Shown: positions 24,921 through 33,749 of the stretch, one piece after another
Position numbering within the stretch: the first letter of the stretch is position 1
Layout: each line of letters begins with the position of its first letter
Source of the DNA: JBKHBT01 sp046542255
GTDB taxonomy: Bacteria > UBP14 > UBA6098 > JBKHBT01
Assembly (NCBI GenBank): GCA_046542255.1
Contig: JBKHBT010000013.1
Coordinates: forward strand, 1-51,776
Reading direction: 5' to 3'
Length of the DNA stretch: 51,776 bases
Notes under the pieces: model-generated
Seen by the model: the letters and a program-made list of their open reading frames with translations, nothing else
What the model was told of the DNA's origin: nothing
The model's database searches: none
Program-made: the position numbers and the translations under genes

Positions 24921-27900
24921 TTAATTTGCCAGTATCATATCCACAGCATTCATGATTTGATTCAGGCTATATGGCTTTTTAACGCAAACATCGATACCCA
25001 AAGCCCTTGCCTTTTTCATTCTCGATGGCTCTGCAAAACCAGTAACCAGGATAATTTTCTGATTGGCTTTATTCATTCTTATTTTCTTGCATGTTTCGAG
25101 GCCGTCTATGCCATGAGAAAGAATCATATCAAGAAGTATCAGATCGACATCATTATCCTGAAGAAATTCCAGGGCAGCTTCTCCGGTCGCTTTTGATATT
25201 GTCTCGAATCCAAAACGGGACAGTATTCTCTGCGCCAGGACTCTTTGCGGTTCTTCATCATCTACGATAAGTATCTTGGCCGAACTACCTACCTGGAAAT
25301 TATTGTCTTGATCATCTTTATCGGGGATTTCAACTTCCTGTCCACCGGGAAGATAGATGTTAAATGTGGTTCCCTTACCCAGCTTGCTTTCGACATCGAT
25401 ATAACCTTTGTGATCAGACACCATACCCCATACAATTGCTAAACCCAGCCCAGTGCCAGAGCGGCCCATGTCTTTTTTGGAATAAAATGGTTCAAAAATC
25501 TTTTTTATGTCTTCTGGTGCTATGCCCGGGCCATTATCTTTAACTTTGAGTAAGACATAGCTACCCTTTTTAATATCATCATAGCCTTCGATAGGTTTTT
25601 CGAGATGAATTTTTTTTGTACTTATAATGATACTTCCTTTACTATGTATTGCTTCTGCAGCATTTAATACTAGATTTACGAGGCTTACATATATGTGATG
25701 TTCTGAAGCCTCGATATTGGTTAATGATGATTCCAGGTTGCTGTCGAAACTAATTTTCGGATAGGATCTTGCTATCCTGAGAAATTCTGGTGAAGTTAGA
25801 AACTTATTGATCATACGATTGATATTCACCTTTGATTTGTTTATAATTCCTCTTCTGGCCAATGTTAGAAGATCTTGTACGGTTCGGCTTGCTTTTAATC
25901 CTGACTCCTTTATCTCTTCTACATATTCTCGATTGATATCATTTTCATCCATCGAAAGCAAAATAAGGTCGGGATATGTAACCATACCGGAGAGAATATT
26001 ATTGAGGTCATGGGCTACTCCGCCGGCTAGCCTTCCGAGGGCTTCCATTTTTTCGGCTCTGGCAAGATTCTCCTGAAGTTCTTTTATAGCAGTAATATCC
26101 TGAGCTTTCCCTTCGACTTTTATGATATCGCCTTCCTGATTCAAAATTGGCTTATTGATAAATTGCAGCCATATATCATTTCCATCGATACCTTCGACCT
26201 TATTGACAAATTTGCTCTGGAAATTGTTATCTTTGAAGAAAAAATCGTTACAATTTTTTGTTTTTCCACCTGATATCAAGCCAAAGAACTCCTTCGGGTT
26301 CTCGTAAAAAGTTTTCCTTGAAACATTCATAAGTCTCTTTATAGATGGACTAATATATTCGATTGAGAATCTGGGTTTCATCTGGATTCGGTAAACAATA
26401 TCTTCGCCATTTTCAGCGAGTAGCCGATATTTATCACGGCTTGATTTTAGTTTTCTCTGTGCTTTCTTATTTTCAGTTTTATCTGATAAGACCCCATATA
26501 ATCTGCAAATATTATCTTTATCGCAATCTATATGGATTTTATCTTTCATCCATTTGGTATATCCATTTTTATCTTTGATTCTAAATTCATGATTAATAGA
26601 CTGTCTTTTGTGAATATCTTTGAAACTGTTTTTGAAATCATTATAATCTTCCGGGTGTATGATATCGCTAATATCTTTATGTCCGCTCAGAATTTCTTCT
26701 GCCTTGAAACCGCATATATTTTCGATAACTGGCGATATAAATTTCAGATTCATCTTTCCATTTTCAACCTTGCCATACCAGACCACATCAGAAATTGATG
26801 AAAGGATTTTTTCGAGCCGATTTGTGAGGTTTGCTGTTTTTTTCTCGGCCTGGATTCTTGTTGTTATATCTCTCTCGATTAGCGTGATTCCAATGATAAT
26901 ATCCTTTTCAAAGACTGGAGAAAAGGTAAGCTCAAAAGTGCTCTTTTCGTTTTCTCCTAATAATTCGATTTTCACATCCTTGCTAATTCGGTTTCCGGCC
27001 AGGGCTTCTTCGGCAAGCTGCTTGAAAGATTCTTTAGCTAAAGCGTGAGGATAATCCAAAATATTATCTCCAATTTGGATCTTATCTCGCCCGGCCAATT
27101 TCATAAATTCGAGAGAGGCTTTATTAAAAGAAACTATATTCAAATCGGTATCGAGAAAAAACCAGGGATCTGGAAAGCTTTCAAAAACAATTCTAAGTTG
27201 CTGTTGTCTTTTGTTTAGGCTTTTTTGAATATTTTTCATTTCCGTTATTTGGTAAATAACCGCAATAATCTGCGTTATCTCATCATCTTTAGATTTGTGA
27301 GGCCTCAGTTTAACCATATACCAATGGTTTTTCCATTTTGTTTCAAAGCTTTTTTCTTTGCCCTGAAAAGCTTCGAAATAGTTGTCCTTTATCTCTTCGT
27401 ATATCTTATGCCCTGATATTTGTTCAAGAGTTTTGCCGTGTATTTTGTCTGTTGTAAGTTGTAATTTTTCTGCGAGCTTTCCTTCACCGAAAATTGCTAT
27501 GAAACTATTATTTTCTTTTCTAAGCTTCAATATGAGATTTGGTTGAGATCTAATGGTATTCAAATATGTATCTTCCATTTTTTTGCGCTGAATCTCGGCT
27601 TCAAATTTATCTGTTACATCTCTGCATGTAATAGCTACTGCTCCTATGTATCCATTTTCAATAAGGACTGGATTGAATGTAATTTCGCTGAATTGTATAT
27701 TCCCTTGCTCGCCTTCAATTTTTGCAGAATACTCTAATATTTCGCCTCTTTTGGCATATTTTATTCCTTCTTTAAATTGCTCGATGAGATCTTTTCCTAT
27801 AATGTCGTAGAGAGATTTTCCGTAATCGAGGTGCTTTTGGAAATTCTCATGAATCATTTCTTTGGCCATATTATTGAACCAGATAAGATGACCTTCTGCA

Positions 27901-28070
27901 TCGACCATAATAAAAAATTCATTCAACGAATGAAAAAGCGCTTTCAGCTGCTTCTCATTAGAATATTTTATATTATTGCCTTTTACGATTCGGAACTGTT
28001 CATAGAGGTTCTTGCTTTGATTTTCATTCTTTGTATGAACTTTTGAGTTTAAATTTAATCGAGCCTGCAT
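24921..28070 (-). CDS. Cytosolic five-PAS hybrid histidine kinase
   Basis: The 1049-residue sensor kinase has no membrane segment. Five PAS domains fill residues about 35-675, most closed by a typical PAC tail such as RDVTDKFEAE or RDITTRIQAE. The DHp helix carries GGVAHDLNN with phospho-acceptor H687. The ATPase domain shows the N-box region, DNGPGIAPEDI and GTGLGLAIVWG. A C-terminal receiver has D981 in LILLDMIL, making this a hybrid kinase. I prefer the ATG at 28068-28070 because GGGGG lies 5 bases before it; an ATG at 28121 has no ribosome site. No phosphotransfer or DNA-binding regulator is adjacent. It may be the first gene of a run toward the Memo fusion, which has its own promoter. 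Confidence 0.93.
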   Translation of the reverse strand: MQARLNLNSKVHTKNENQSKNLYEQFRIVKGNNIKYSNEKQLKALFHSLNEFFIMVDAEGHLIWFNNMAKEMIHENFQKHLDYGKSLYDIIGKDLIEQFKEGIKYAKRGEILEYSAKIEGEQGNIQFSEITFNPVLIENGYIGAVAITCRDVTDKFEAEIQRKKMEDTYLNTIRSQPNLILKLRKENNSFIAIFGEGKLAEKLQLTTDKIHGKTLEQISGHKIYEEIKDNYFEAFQGKEKSFETKWKNHWYMVKLRPHKSKDDEITQIIAVIYQITEMKNIQKSLNKRQQQLRIVFESFPDPWFFLDTDLNIVSFNKASLEFMKLAGRDKIQIGDNILDYPHALAKESFKQLAEEALAGNRISKDVKIELLGENEKSTFELTFSPVFEKDIIIGITLIERDITTRIQAEKKTANLTNRLEKILSSISDVVWYGKVENGKMNLKFISPVIENICGFKAEEILSGHKDISDIIHPEDYNDFKNSFKDIHKRQSINHEFRIKDKNGYTKWMKDKIHIDCDKDNICRLYGVLSDKTENKKAQRKLKSSRDKYRLLAENGEDIVYRIQMKPRFSIEYISPSIKRLMNVSRKTFYENPKEFFGLISGGKTKNCNDFFFKDNNFQSKFVNKVEGIDGNDIWLQFINKPILNQEGDIIKVEGKAQDITAIKELQENLARAEKMEALGRLAGGVAHDLNNILSGMVTYPDLILLSMDENDINREYVEEIKESGLKASRTVQDLLTLARRGIINKSKVNINRMINKFLTSPEFLRIARSYPKISFDSNLESSLTNIEASEHHIYVSLVNLVLNAAEAIHSKGSIIISTKKIHLEKPIEGYDDIKKGSYVLLKVKDNGPGIAPEDIKKIFEPFYSKKDMGRSGTGLGLAIVWGMVSDHKGYIDVESKLGKGTTFNIYLPGGQEVEIPDKDDQDNNFQVGSSAKILIVDDEEPQRVLAQRILSRFGFETISKATGEAALEFLQDNDVDLILLDMILSHGIDGLETCKKIRMNKANQKIILVTGFAEPSRMKKARALGIDVCVKKPYSLNQIMNAVDMILAN

Positions 28071-28236
28071 GTTCACCCCCAAATAATAACTTTTCTGTAA
28101 TGTAAATATCGGCATGTGCATATTTTTTATTATATTTTTTGTAACTTGACTTTATTTTTTTGTTTATACCTGTATCCATGCCTTAGTAAATACGGTGTTT
28201 GTAAAAAAAAATTAATGCAAGCAATATAAATTGTGT

Positions 28237-28264
28237 TTGACATTAATCAGAAATTATTTAATTT
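28237..28264 (+). promoter_or_regulatory. Sigma70-like promoter for accD
   Basis: TTGACA (28237-28242) is followed after 16 bases by TAATTT (28259-28264). The ATG of accD is at 28271, where transcription should begin, so the transcript would be leaderless. Confidence 0.5.
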
Positions 28265-28270
28265 TGGAAC

Positions 28271-29119
28271 ATGGTATGGTTTCAGAAAAAAGACCGAGGC
28301 CCAAAAGGCGATAATGTCAAAAAAGAGATTCCGGATGGTCTCTGGGTCAAATGCAAATCTTGCGAAGAGATTATCTATAAAAAGCAATTAGAAAAAAAAT
28401 CCTGGCTTTGTCCGAACTGTGGTTTTCATTTTCGCATTGGTATCGGAAAATACATAAATATAATTATGGATAAAGATTCATTCGAAGAGAAAGACGATAA
28501 TATAGTCTCGAAAGACCCATTGAAATTCTACGATAGCAAGCCCTATCCAGAAAGAATAGAAAAAGCCAAAGCCAAATCCGGTAAAAACGAAGCTGTTACT
28601 GTCGGACTCGGCAAGATTTCTGGTATTCAGGTAAGCGCTGGCTTTATGGACTTTAGCTTTATAGGCGGTTCCATGGGTTCTGTTGTTGGCGAGCGTATTA
28701 AAAGAGCAATCGAGCGCGCATATGATTTGGAAACACCATTTATCATGGTCTGCGCATCCGGCGGTGCTAGGATGCAGGAAAGTATCTTATCTCTTATGCA
28801 AATGGCCAAAACATCAGCATATCTGACTTTGCTCGATAAGAAAAAACTACCATATATCACGGTTTTAACCAATCCTACTATGGCTGGAGTAATGGCTTCT
28901 TATGCTTCATTAGGAGACATAATCATTGCAGAGCCGGGCGCACTTCTTGGTTTTGCCGGCCCTAGAGTCATCAAAGAGACAATTGGCGGTACATTGCCGG
29001 ATGGCTTTCAAACATCTGAATTTTTTATGGAGCATGGATTTTTGGATATTGTCGCAAAAAGGTCTGAATTAAAAGATATTATCAGTAAACTAATCAAATA
29101 CACATACTCTTCAAAATAG
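28271..29119 (+). CDS. accD: Acetyl-CoA carboxylase carboxyltransferase subunit beta
   Basis: AccD with AccA moves the carboxyl group from biotin to acetyl-CoA to form malonyl-CoA, the first committed step of fatty-acid synthesis. The N-terminal zinc ribbon is complete (C28, C31, C47, C50). The crotonase-like core shows VCASGGARMQES, NPTMAGVMASYASLGD and AGPRVIKETIGG. Length is normal at 282 residues. accA, accB and accC are not in the window. The ATG matches the usual N-terminus (MVWFQKK), but no Shine-Dalgarno sequence precedes it, and the promoter -10 box ends only 6 bases upstream, which suggests a leaderless mRNA. Confidence 0.97.
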   Translation: MVWFQKKDRGPKGDNVKKEIPDGLWVKCKSCEEIIYKKQLEKKSWLCPNCGFHFRIGIGKYINIIMDKDSFEEKDDNIVSKDPLKFYDSKPYPERIEKAKAKSGKNEAVTVGLGKISGIQVSAGFMDFSFIGGSMGSVVGERIKRAIERAYDLETPFIMVCASGGARMQESILSLMQMAKTSAYLTLLDKKKLPYITVLTNPTMAGVMASYASLGDIIIAEPGALLGFAGPRVIKETIGGTLPDGFQTSEFFMEHGFLDIVAKRSELKDIISKLIKYTYSSK

Positions 29120-29176
29120 CTTCTCCATATATTTATAATTTATTTCGCTTTCTATACAAATATACACATTAAAAGC

Positions 29177-29206
29177 TTGACCTCTTGTATATTCTATTAT
29201 TATTAT
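29177..29206 (+). promoter_or_regulatory. Promoter for the acidic TPR gene
   Basis: TTGACC (29177-29182), an 18-base spacer and TATTAT (29201-29206), followed by GGAGG and the ATG at 29229. Confidence 0.4.
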
Positions 29207-29228
29207 TAATAATTGGAGGTATCGATTG

Positions 29229-32200
29229 ATGCAAGAAATTTCGATAATAGATATAGCAAGAAAGGAAATAAGACAAAATCCCGGTTCGCCTTATTATGCC
29301 TTGTATGCAGAAAATCTTCTAAAAAAAGGCCAGAAGCAAGAAGCCTATAAAGTCCTTTTGGATGGGACAAGAGCAAATAACGAATATTTGACAGGATATC
29401 TTGTTTTGGGTAATTTGTATTTTTTCGAAAATCAATTCGATAAAGCCAATGAGATCTATGAACATGTCCTAAAAAAAGACCCTCGAAGCCTTCCAGCCCT
29501 CTATGGCCTCGCTAAGATTGCATTCGCAAACGGTGACCATGGTATCGGTGTGGCACACTTATTCCAATTGATATCTCTCGACCCTTATAATAAGAAAATT
29601 CTTAATGAACTATCTAAAAGGCGAGAAGAGCTTCAGAAACAATATATTAGAAATGCACAGGGCCAGCAAAAAGAGTCGGCTGATCTACTTCTCGGTAAGA
29701 AAGAAAGTCCAACTGAAGCCACAAAAGAAACAACAGAGCAAATAGAAATAGACAATAAAATACTCGAACAAGACTATAAATTCGGCAATGAAGCACTTAT
29801 GGAGACTCCCGATTTCGATCTGGATAAAGTGATTTCCGATGATCAAAAAGCAGAAGAAGCCGAATATGAAGAAGAAAAAGCCATTGAAGATAGGCATGAT
29901 AAAGAACTTCAGGACCAACTAGATAAACTGGCGAAAGCTGGTAAAAAAGATACATCATCCATTGAAAACAATAGAAAACGGGATATACAAAAACAATATC
30001 AAGAAGAAATTCAAACTCCGAAACCCGAAGCAAAAGAGATTCCGGCCGAACCCAAACAACTGGATTATTCCGATATCGACAATCTATGGAAAACCGCATA
30101 CTTCGCAGTAAGAGAAGATACTGAAGAAGAAATCCCAGAAACAATAGAAGAAAGGTCTGGCACTGCTGATAGCATCGAAGATTCCATAATAAAGAAAACA
30201 CCCAAAACCGAATCTAAAAAGCCTGAAGAAATCGAAAAGACACCGGAAATCCATCAACCGGAAAAGCCTGAGATTAGTAAAGATAAAATTAGGGAGACAC
30301 AGGCCATTGAATTTTCTGAAGAAGAAATCGAAGATGACCAGGCATTCAAAAATCTTGAAAAAATACGATCAGAAAAATCAGAAACTCTCGATGAAGAATC
30401 CATCATTTCGGATGAAAGCAAGCCGCAAGAGCCAGAAGAAGCTTCCAAAAACCCGGAATTAGAGATCGATATTGGGGAAGATATTGAAATAATAAAACCG
30501 GATAAAAAAACAAAAAAACCAGTCGATCTTTCCGAAATTATTAATACCGAGGGCGATGATGATAGATTAGGCTGGATCTTCGAAGGCGATGAATCCAGTG
30601 GTGATTTATCGGATATTTTATCCTTGGAACCGGATGAAAATGAGGCGGTAGAGAGCAAAACTCCTTCGCTGGAACCGGAAATCAAACAGGATATTAAGGA
30701 AAAAGAAATCCCTGAAGAAGTTTTAGAAGAAGAATTATCTTTGGATGACATCCTTGAAACACAAGAAAAAGAAGAAGAAGAAACTACCGCTGATGCCGCT
30801 CAACCTGACATTGAAAAACAATTTGAAGAAACTGAAGGCGAACCTGAAAGAGCGACTAAAAACGAAACCAAAGACGAAATCGAAGAAGACAGTCTGTCTA
30901 TCGATGATTTATTCGAAGAAGATACACAGGAAAAACCAGTAATAGATACCCAAACTCCAGACTTAGAAATAGATGAAAGCCCGTCCGATAAATTCAAAGA
31001 TAGACCAGCGGCAGCCGACGAAGAAGAAAAAAAAGAAGACATCGCCGATTCTGTCGAAGATGAATTAGAATCGCTAATACAAAAAACTCCTGAATTCACT
31101 CCTCCCGACGAAGAAATAGAATTAGAAGGCATCGAATTAAGAAATGAATTTAAGCCTGATGATGATTTCGACACCGATACTCTCGATATTTTAGACCGAA
31201 GCAAAAAATTTGTCCCACCAGATGAAGAGGTAATCGAAAAAGCAGAAGGAATAAAACTACATAAAGAGTTCAAAGGTGACATAAAAGCAGAAGATACCGA
31301 AAAAAGTCTTCCTATCGAAGATGCTGGTATTACAGAGAGTAAAGCAACAGAACCCCAGGTTTCAGAAACAAAAAGCTCGAAAGAAAAAGAGCCGAAACCT
31401 GATACAGAAGAAATAAAAGAAAAGCATTCCGAGCCAAAAGAAGATATATCCCTGGAAGAAATCGATAAAGAAACTGATTTGGAAGAGCTTCTCGATATAG
31501 ACACCGAATACGAAGATGTTTATGAAAAGATAGAAGAGGATATTTCGAAAGAGCCTGAAAAAACTGCAAAAGAAGAAGTAAAACCAGAGATACCCAAAAA
31601 AGCAGAGAAAAAGCCGCAAGCTGCAAAGGATGATTCGGTCATCAAAAGCCTGGACGAGCTTTTCGATGCTCTCGATCTGGACAAATCTCAAGAATTAAAA
31701 GAACTTGCAGATAAACTCAAAGCCGATCCCGAATCGATGAAAAAAATCCTCGATAAGAAAAGACAAGAAGCTTATGAAGAACATCGAGAAGAAGAATCTG
31801 ATGATGTTAGCCCCAAAGAAGAAAACTCTTCGGATGAAGTCCAAAAACAAAAAACTCAAGAAATACCTCAATCACAAGAAACCGAGCAGAAAAAAAATGA
31901 TGAAGAGATGGTTTCCGATGAAGATATGGTTTCGGATGAAAAGAGAGATTCTGACGAAAAAATCGCTCAAGAGATATATGAACAAATTGTAAATGTTCCC
32001 GGCAAGAAAAAACATCAAAAGCCCAAAGACGAAGATATAGAGCTTGAAATCGACACGAAAGAACAGGCCGAACTTGAAAAGCTATTGCAAAATGGCGATT
32101 GGGAAGACAAAGATGCAGGCGAAGAGTCATCGGATTTGCCAGATGAGTTCCTTGGCGAAGAATTGCTCGAAAAAACTCTCGAAGAAGAAAATCTCGTAGA

Positions 32201-33596
32201 AAAAGACAAAACAGCCGATGAGAAAGAACCTGAAAAATTAGAAAGTAAGTCAGAACAAGATAAACTACAAGAGTTACTCGAAAGTGGTGCATGGGAAGAA
32301 GATAAATCGAAGTCTTCGAATGAAACACAAAAGCCACAAGCAAAGCCAGAGATCGAAGATAAAGCTAAACCAGGGCTAGATATTAGCAGAGAAAAAGATG
32401 ATGACTCTCTCGATGAAGAGCTTAGCGAAGAAAGCATAGAAAAACAAAAAAGACTGGAAGAGCTCCTCAAGGATAAGGCCTGGCAAGAAGAAACAAAAGG
32501 TCCTGAAACATCGGATACCGATTTCAAATTACCCGAAGACAGCGATGATGAAATTTCCAGGTTATTAAAAGATGATGTTTTCAAAACTGAAAAGCAAAAA
32601 GATGATATCCCATCTGTTGAAAGCAAAAAGCAGAAATCCGAAGCTAAAAAGCCAAAAACAGAAGATCAAGAGTATAATCAACCGGTGGACAAAAATTCTC
32701 AAAAGGATCTAGAAGATTTACTTGCAAGTGGTCAATGGGATCAAGATGATATTCCAGATGAAAGAAAAATCGATTTACCCGGAAAAGAATTGCTCGATCC
32801 AGAACTTCTGAAATCTGATATATTCAAAACCGATGAACCTGAAAGAACTAAAACAGAAAAGCCGAAAGAAAAACCCGACAAAACCCCGAAACCAGTAAAA
32901 GAACAAAACAAGGAAGATGCTCCAAAACCTGAAAAAGGCCCCATTCCACAAAGACAAATCAAAACACTGAAGCTGGATAAAGAACTCGAAGATGAATTAG
33001 ACGAAAATGGTTATGAAAACCAAAAGAAACTGGAAGAACTTCTGATGAAGGGCCGCTGGGACACAGATAAACTCGATAGACAAGAAAAACACCCCTATTC
33101 CATAGAAGGCGACCAGGCAACAACCTTAGTAGATTCCGATACCGATGATAATATCAAGAAACTACTATTTAGTAATGTATTTGAAGAAGACAAATCGCCA
33201 GATGATGATGAGCATATCGACAGCAGTGATATAATCACTCACAATAAAAGCCGTATCCCTCCCGGCATTGAAAATCATATTCCACCACCAATGCCTGTTC
33301 TTGGGAAAAAAGAAAATAAATCTAAGAACATCGATGATTCAGAGTCAAAAGAAAAAGAACATATCAAATCCGATGATAGCTCTGATATGAGCAAAAAAAG
33401 CAATTATAAACCAAATACTGATAATGGCACTGAAAAAGGCGCATCTGGACAATCCGAAATAGATGCAGAAATGGCTGCTGCTCAAGGACAGACCCAAAAA
33501 GCGATATCAATATACCAGAAACTTATAAAAACAGTTGGCGATGAAGACAAGAAAAGGTATCTTGGCAGAATTCAACAACTGAAACAAAGACTCTAA
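29229..33596 (+). CDS. Acidic TPR protein with a long disordered repeat region
   Basis: This is a cytosolic protein of about 1455 residues without signal peptide. Residues about 5-140 contain three TPR units (for example LVLGNLYFFENQFDKANEIY). About 1250 residues follow that are made mostly of Glu, Lys, Asp, Pro and Ser and must be largely disordered. Within them are two PPDEE-centred units (nt about 31100-31290) and five LxxLLxxGxW units at 32067-33059. The last 45 residues form a final TPR-like hairpin, AAAQGQTQKAISIYQKLIK. Such TPR/acidic proteins are likely scaffolds, but the partner is unknown. GGAGG precedes the ATG; a TTG directly before it is an alternative start. Long open frames on the other strand here are by-products of the GAA/GAT-rich codons. 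Confidence 0.88.
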   Translation: MQEISIIDIARKEIRQNPGSPYYALYAENLLKKGQKQEAYKVLLDGTRANNEYLTGYLVLGNLYFFENQFDKANEIYEHVLKKDPRSLPALYGLAKIAFANGDHGIGVAHLFQLISLDPYNKKILNELSKRREELQKQYIRNAQGQQKESADLLLGKKESPTEATKETTEQIEIDNKILEQDYKFGNEALMETPDFDLDKVISDDQKAEEAEYEEEKAIEDRHDKELQDQLDKLAKAGKKDTSSIENNRKRDIQKQYQEEIQTPKPEAKEIPAEPKQLDYSDIDNLWKTAYFAVREDTEEEIPETIEERSGTADSIEDSIIKKTPKTESKKPEEIEKTPEIHQPEKPEISKDKIRETQAIEFSEEEIEDDQAFKNLEKIRSEKSETLDEESIISDESKPQEPEEASKNPELEIDIGEDIEIIKPDKKTKKPVDLSEIINTEGDDDRLGWIFEGDESSGDLSDILSLEPDENEAVESKTPSLEPEIKQDIKEKEIPEEVLEEELSLDDILETQEKEEEETTADAAQPDIEKQFEETEGEPERATKNETKDEIEEDSLSIDDLFEEDTQEKPVIDTQTPDLEIDESPSDKFKDRPAAADEEEKKEDIADSVEDELESLIQKTPEFTPPDEEIELEGIELRNEFKPDDDFDTDTLDILDRSKKFVPPDEEVIEKAEGIKLHKEFKGDIKAEDTEKSLPIEDAGITESKATEPQVSETKSSKEKEPKPDTEEIKEKHSEPKEDISLEEIDKETDLEELLDIDTEYEDVYEKIEEDISKEPEKTAKEEVKPEIPKKAEKKPQAAKDDSVIKSLDELFDALDLDKSQELKELADKLKADPESMKKILDKKRQEAYEEHREEESDDVSPKEENSSDEVQKQKTQEIPQSQETEQKKNDEEMVSDEDMVSDEKRDSDEKIAQEIYEQIVNVPGKKKHQKPKDEDIELEIDTKEQAELEKLLQNGDWEDKDAGEESSDLPDEFLGEELLEKTLEEENLVEKDKTADEKEPEKLESKSEQDKLQELLESGAWEEDKSKSSNETQKPQAKPEIEDKAKPGLDISREKDDDSLDEELSEESIEKQKRLEELLKDKAWQEETKGPETSDTDFKLPEDSDDEISRLLKDDVFKTEKQKDDIPSVESKKQKSEAKKPKTEDQEYNQPVDKNSQKDLEDLLASGQWDQDDIPDERKIDLPGKELLDPELLKSDIFKTDEPERTKTEKPKEKPDKTPKPVKEQNKEDAPKPEKGPIPQRQIKTLKLDKELEDELDENGYENQKKLEELLMKGRWDTDKLDRQEKHPYSIEGDQATTLVDSDTDDNIKKLLFSNVFEEDKSPDDDEHIDSSDIITHNKSRIPPGIENHIPPPMPVLGKKENKSKNIDDSESKEKEHIKSDDSSDMSKKSNYKPNTDNGTEKGASGQSEIDAEMAAAQGQTQKAISIYQKLIKTVGDEDKKRYLGRIQQLKQRL
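32067..33059 (+). repeat. Five LxxLLxxGxW short linear repeats
   Basis: Five copies of the pattern [K/E]-L-x-x-L-L-x-x-G/K-x-W are spaced along the C-terminal third of the acidic protein (LEKLLQNGDW, LQELLESGAW, LEELLKDKAW, LEDLLASGQW, LEELLMKGRW). Three are followed after some 40-60 residues by a second motif, LLxxxVF or LLKSDIF. They look like amphipathic binding peptides in a disordered chain. Confidence 0.8.
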
Positions 33597-33672
33597 TTAT
33601 TAAAATTAATAGTACAATATCCCTACTTTCTTATGATTTTCAATAAAATTTTAAAATATCTTAAAGCATGAG

Positions 33673-33701
33673 TTGATTTGTGCTTAACAATGTATTATTA
33701 T
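33673..33701 (+). promoter_or_regulatory. Promoter for the PilS-like kinase
   Basis: TTGATT (33673-33678), 17 bases, TATTAT (33696-33701). GAGG stands 5 bases before the ATG at 33750. Confidence 0.5.
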
Positions 33702-33749
33702 TAGACTAACAGGGGCTATAAAATAGGCCGGTTTAATAATGAGGCGATT

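Noticed and set aside
30254..32626. Long minus-strand open frames (30254-30751, 30800-31504, 32015-32626) opposite the acidic TPR gene
   Set aside because: They are Ser/Phe/Leu-rich mirror images of GAA/GAT/AAA-rich codons, lack ribosome sites and show no motif.
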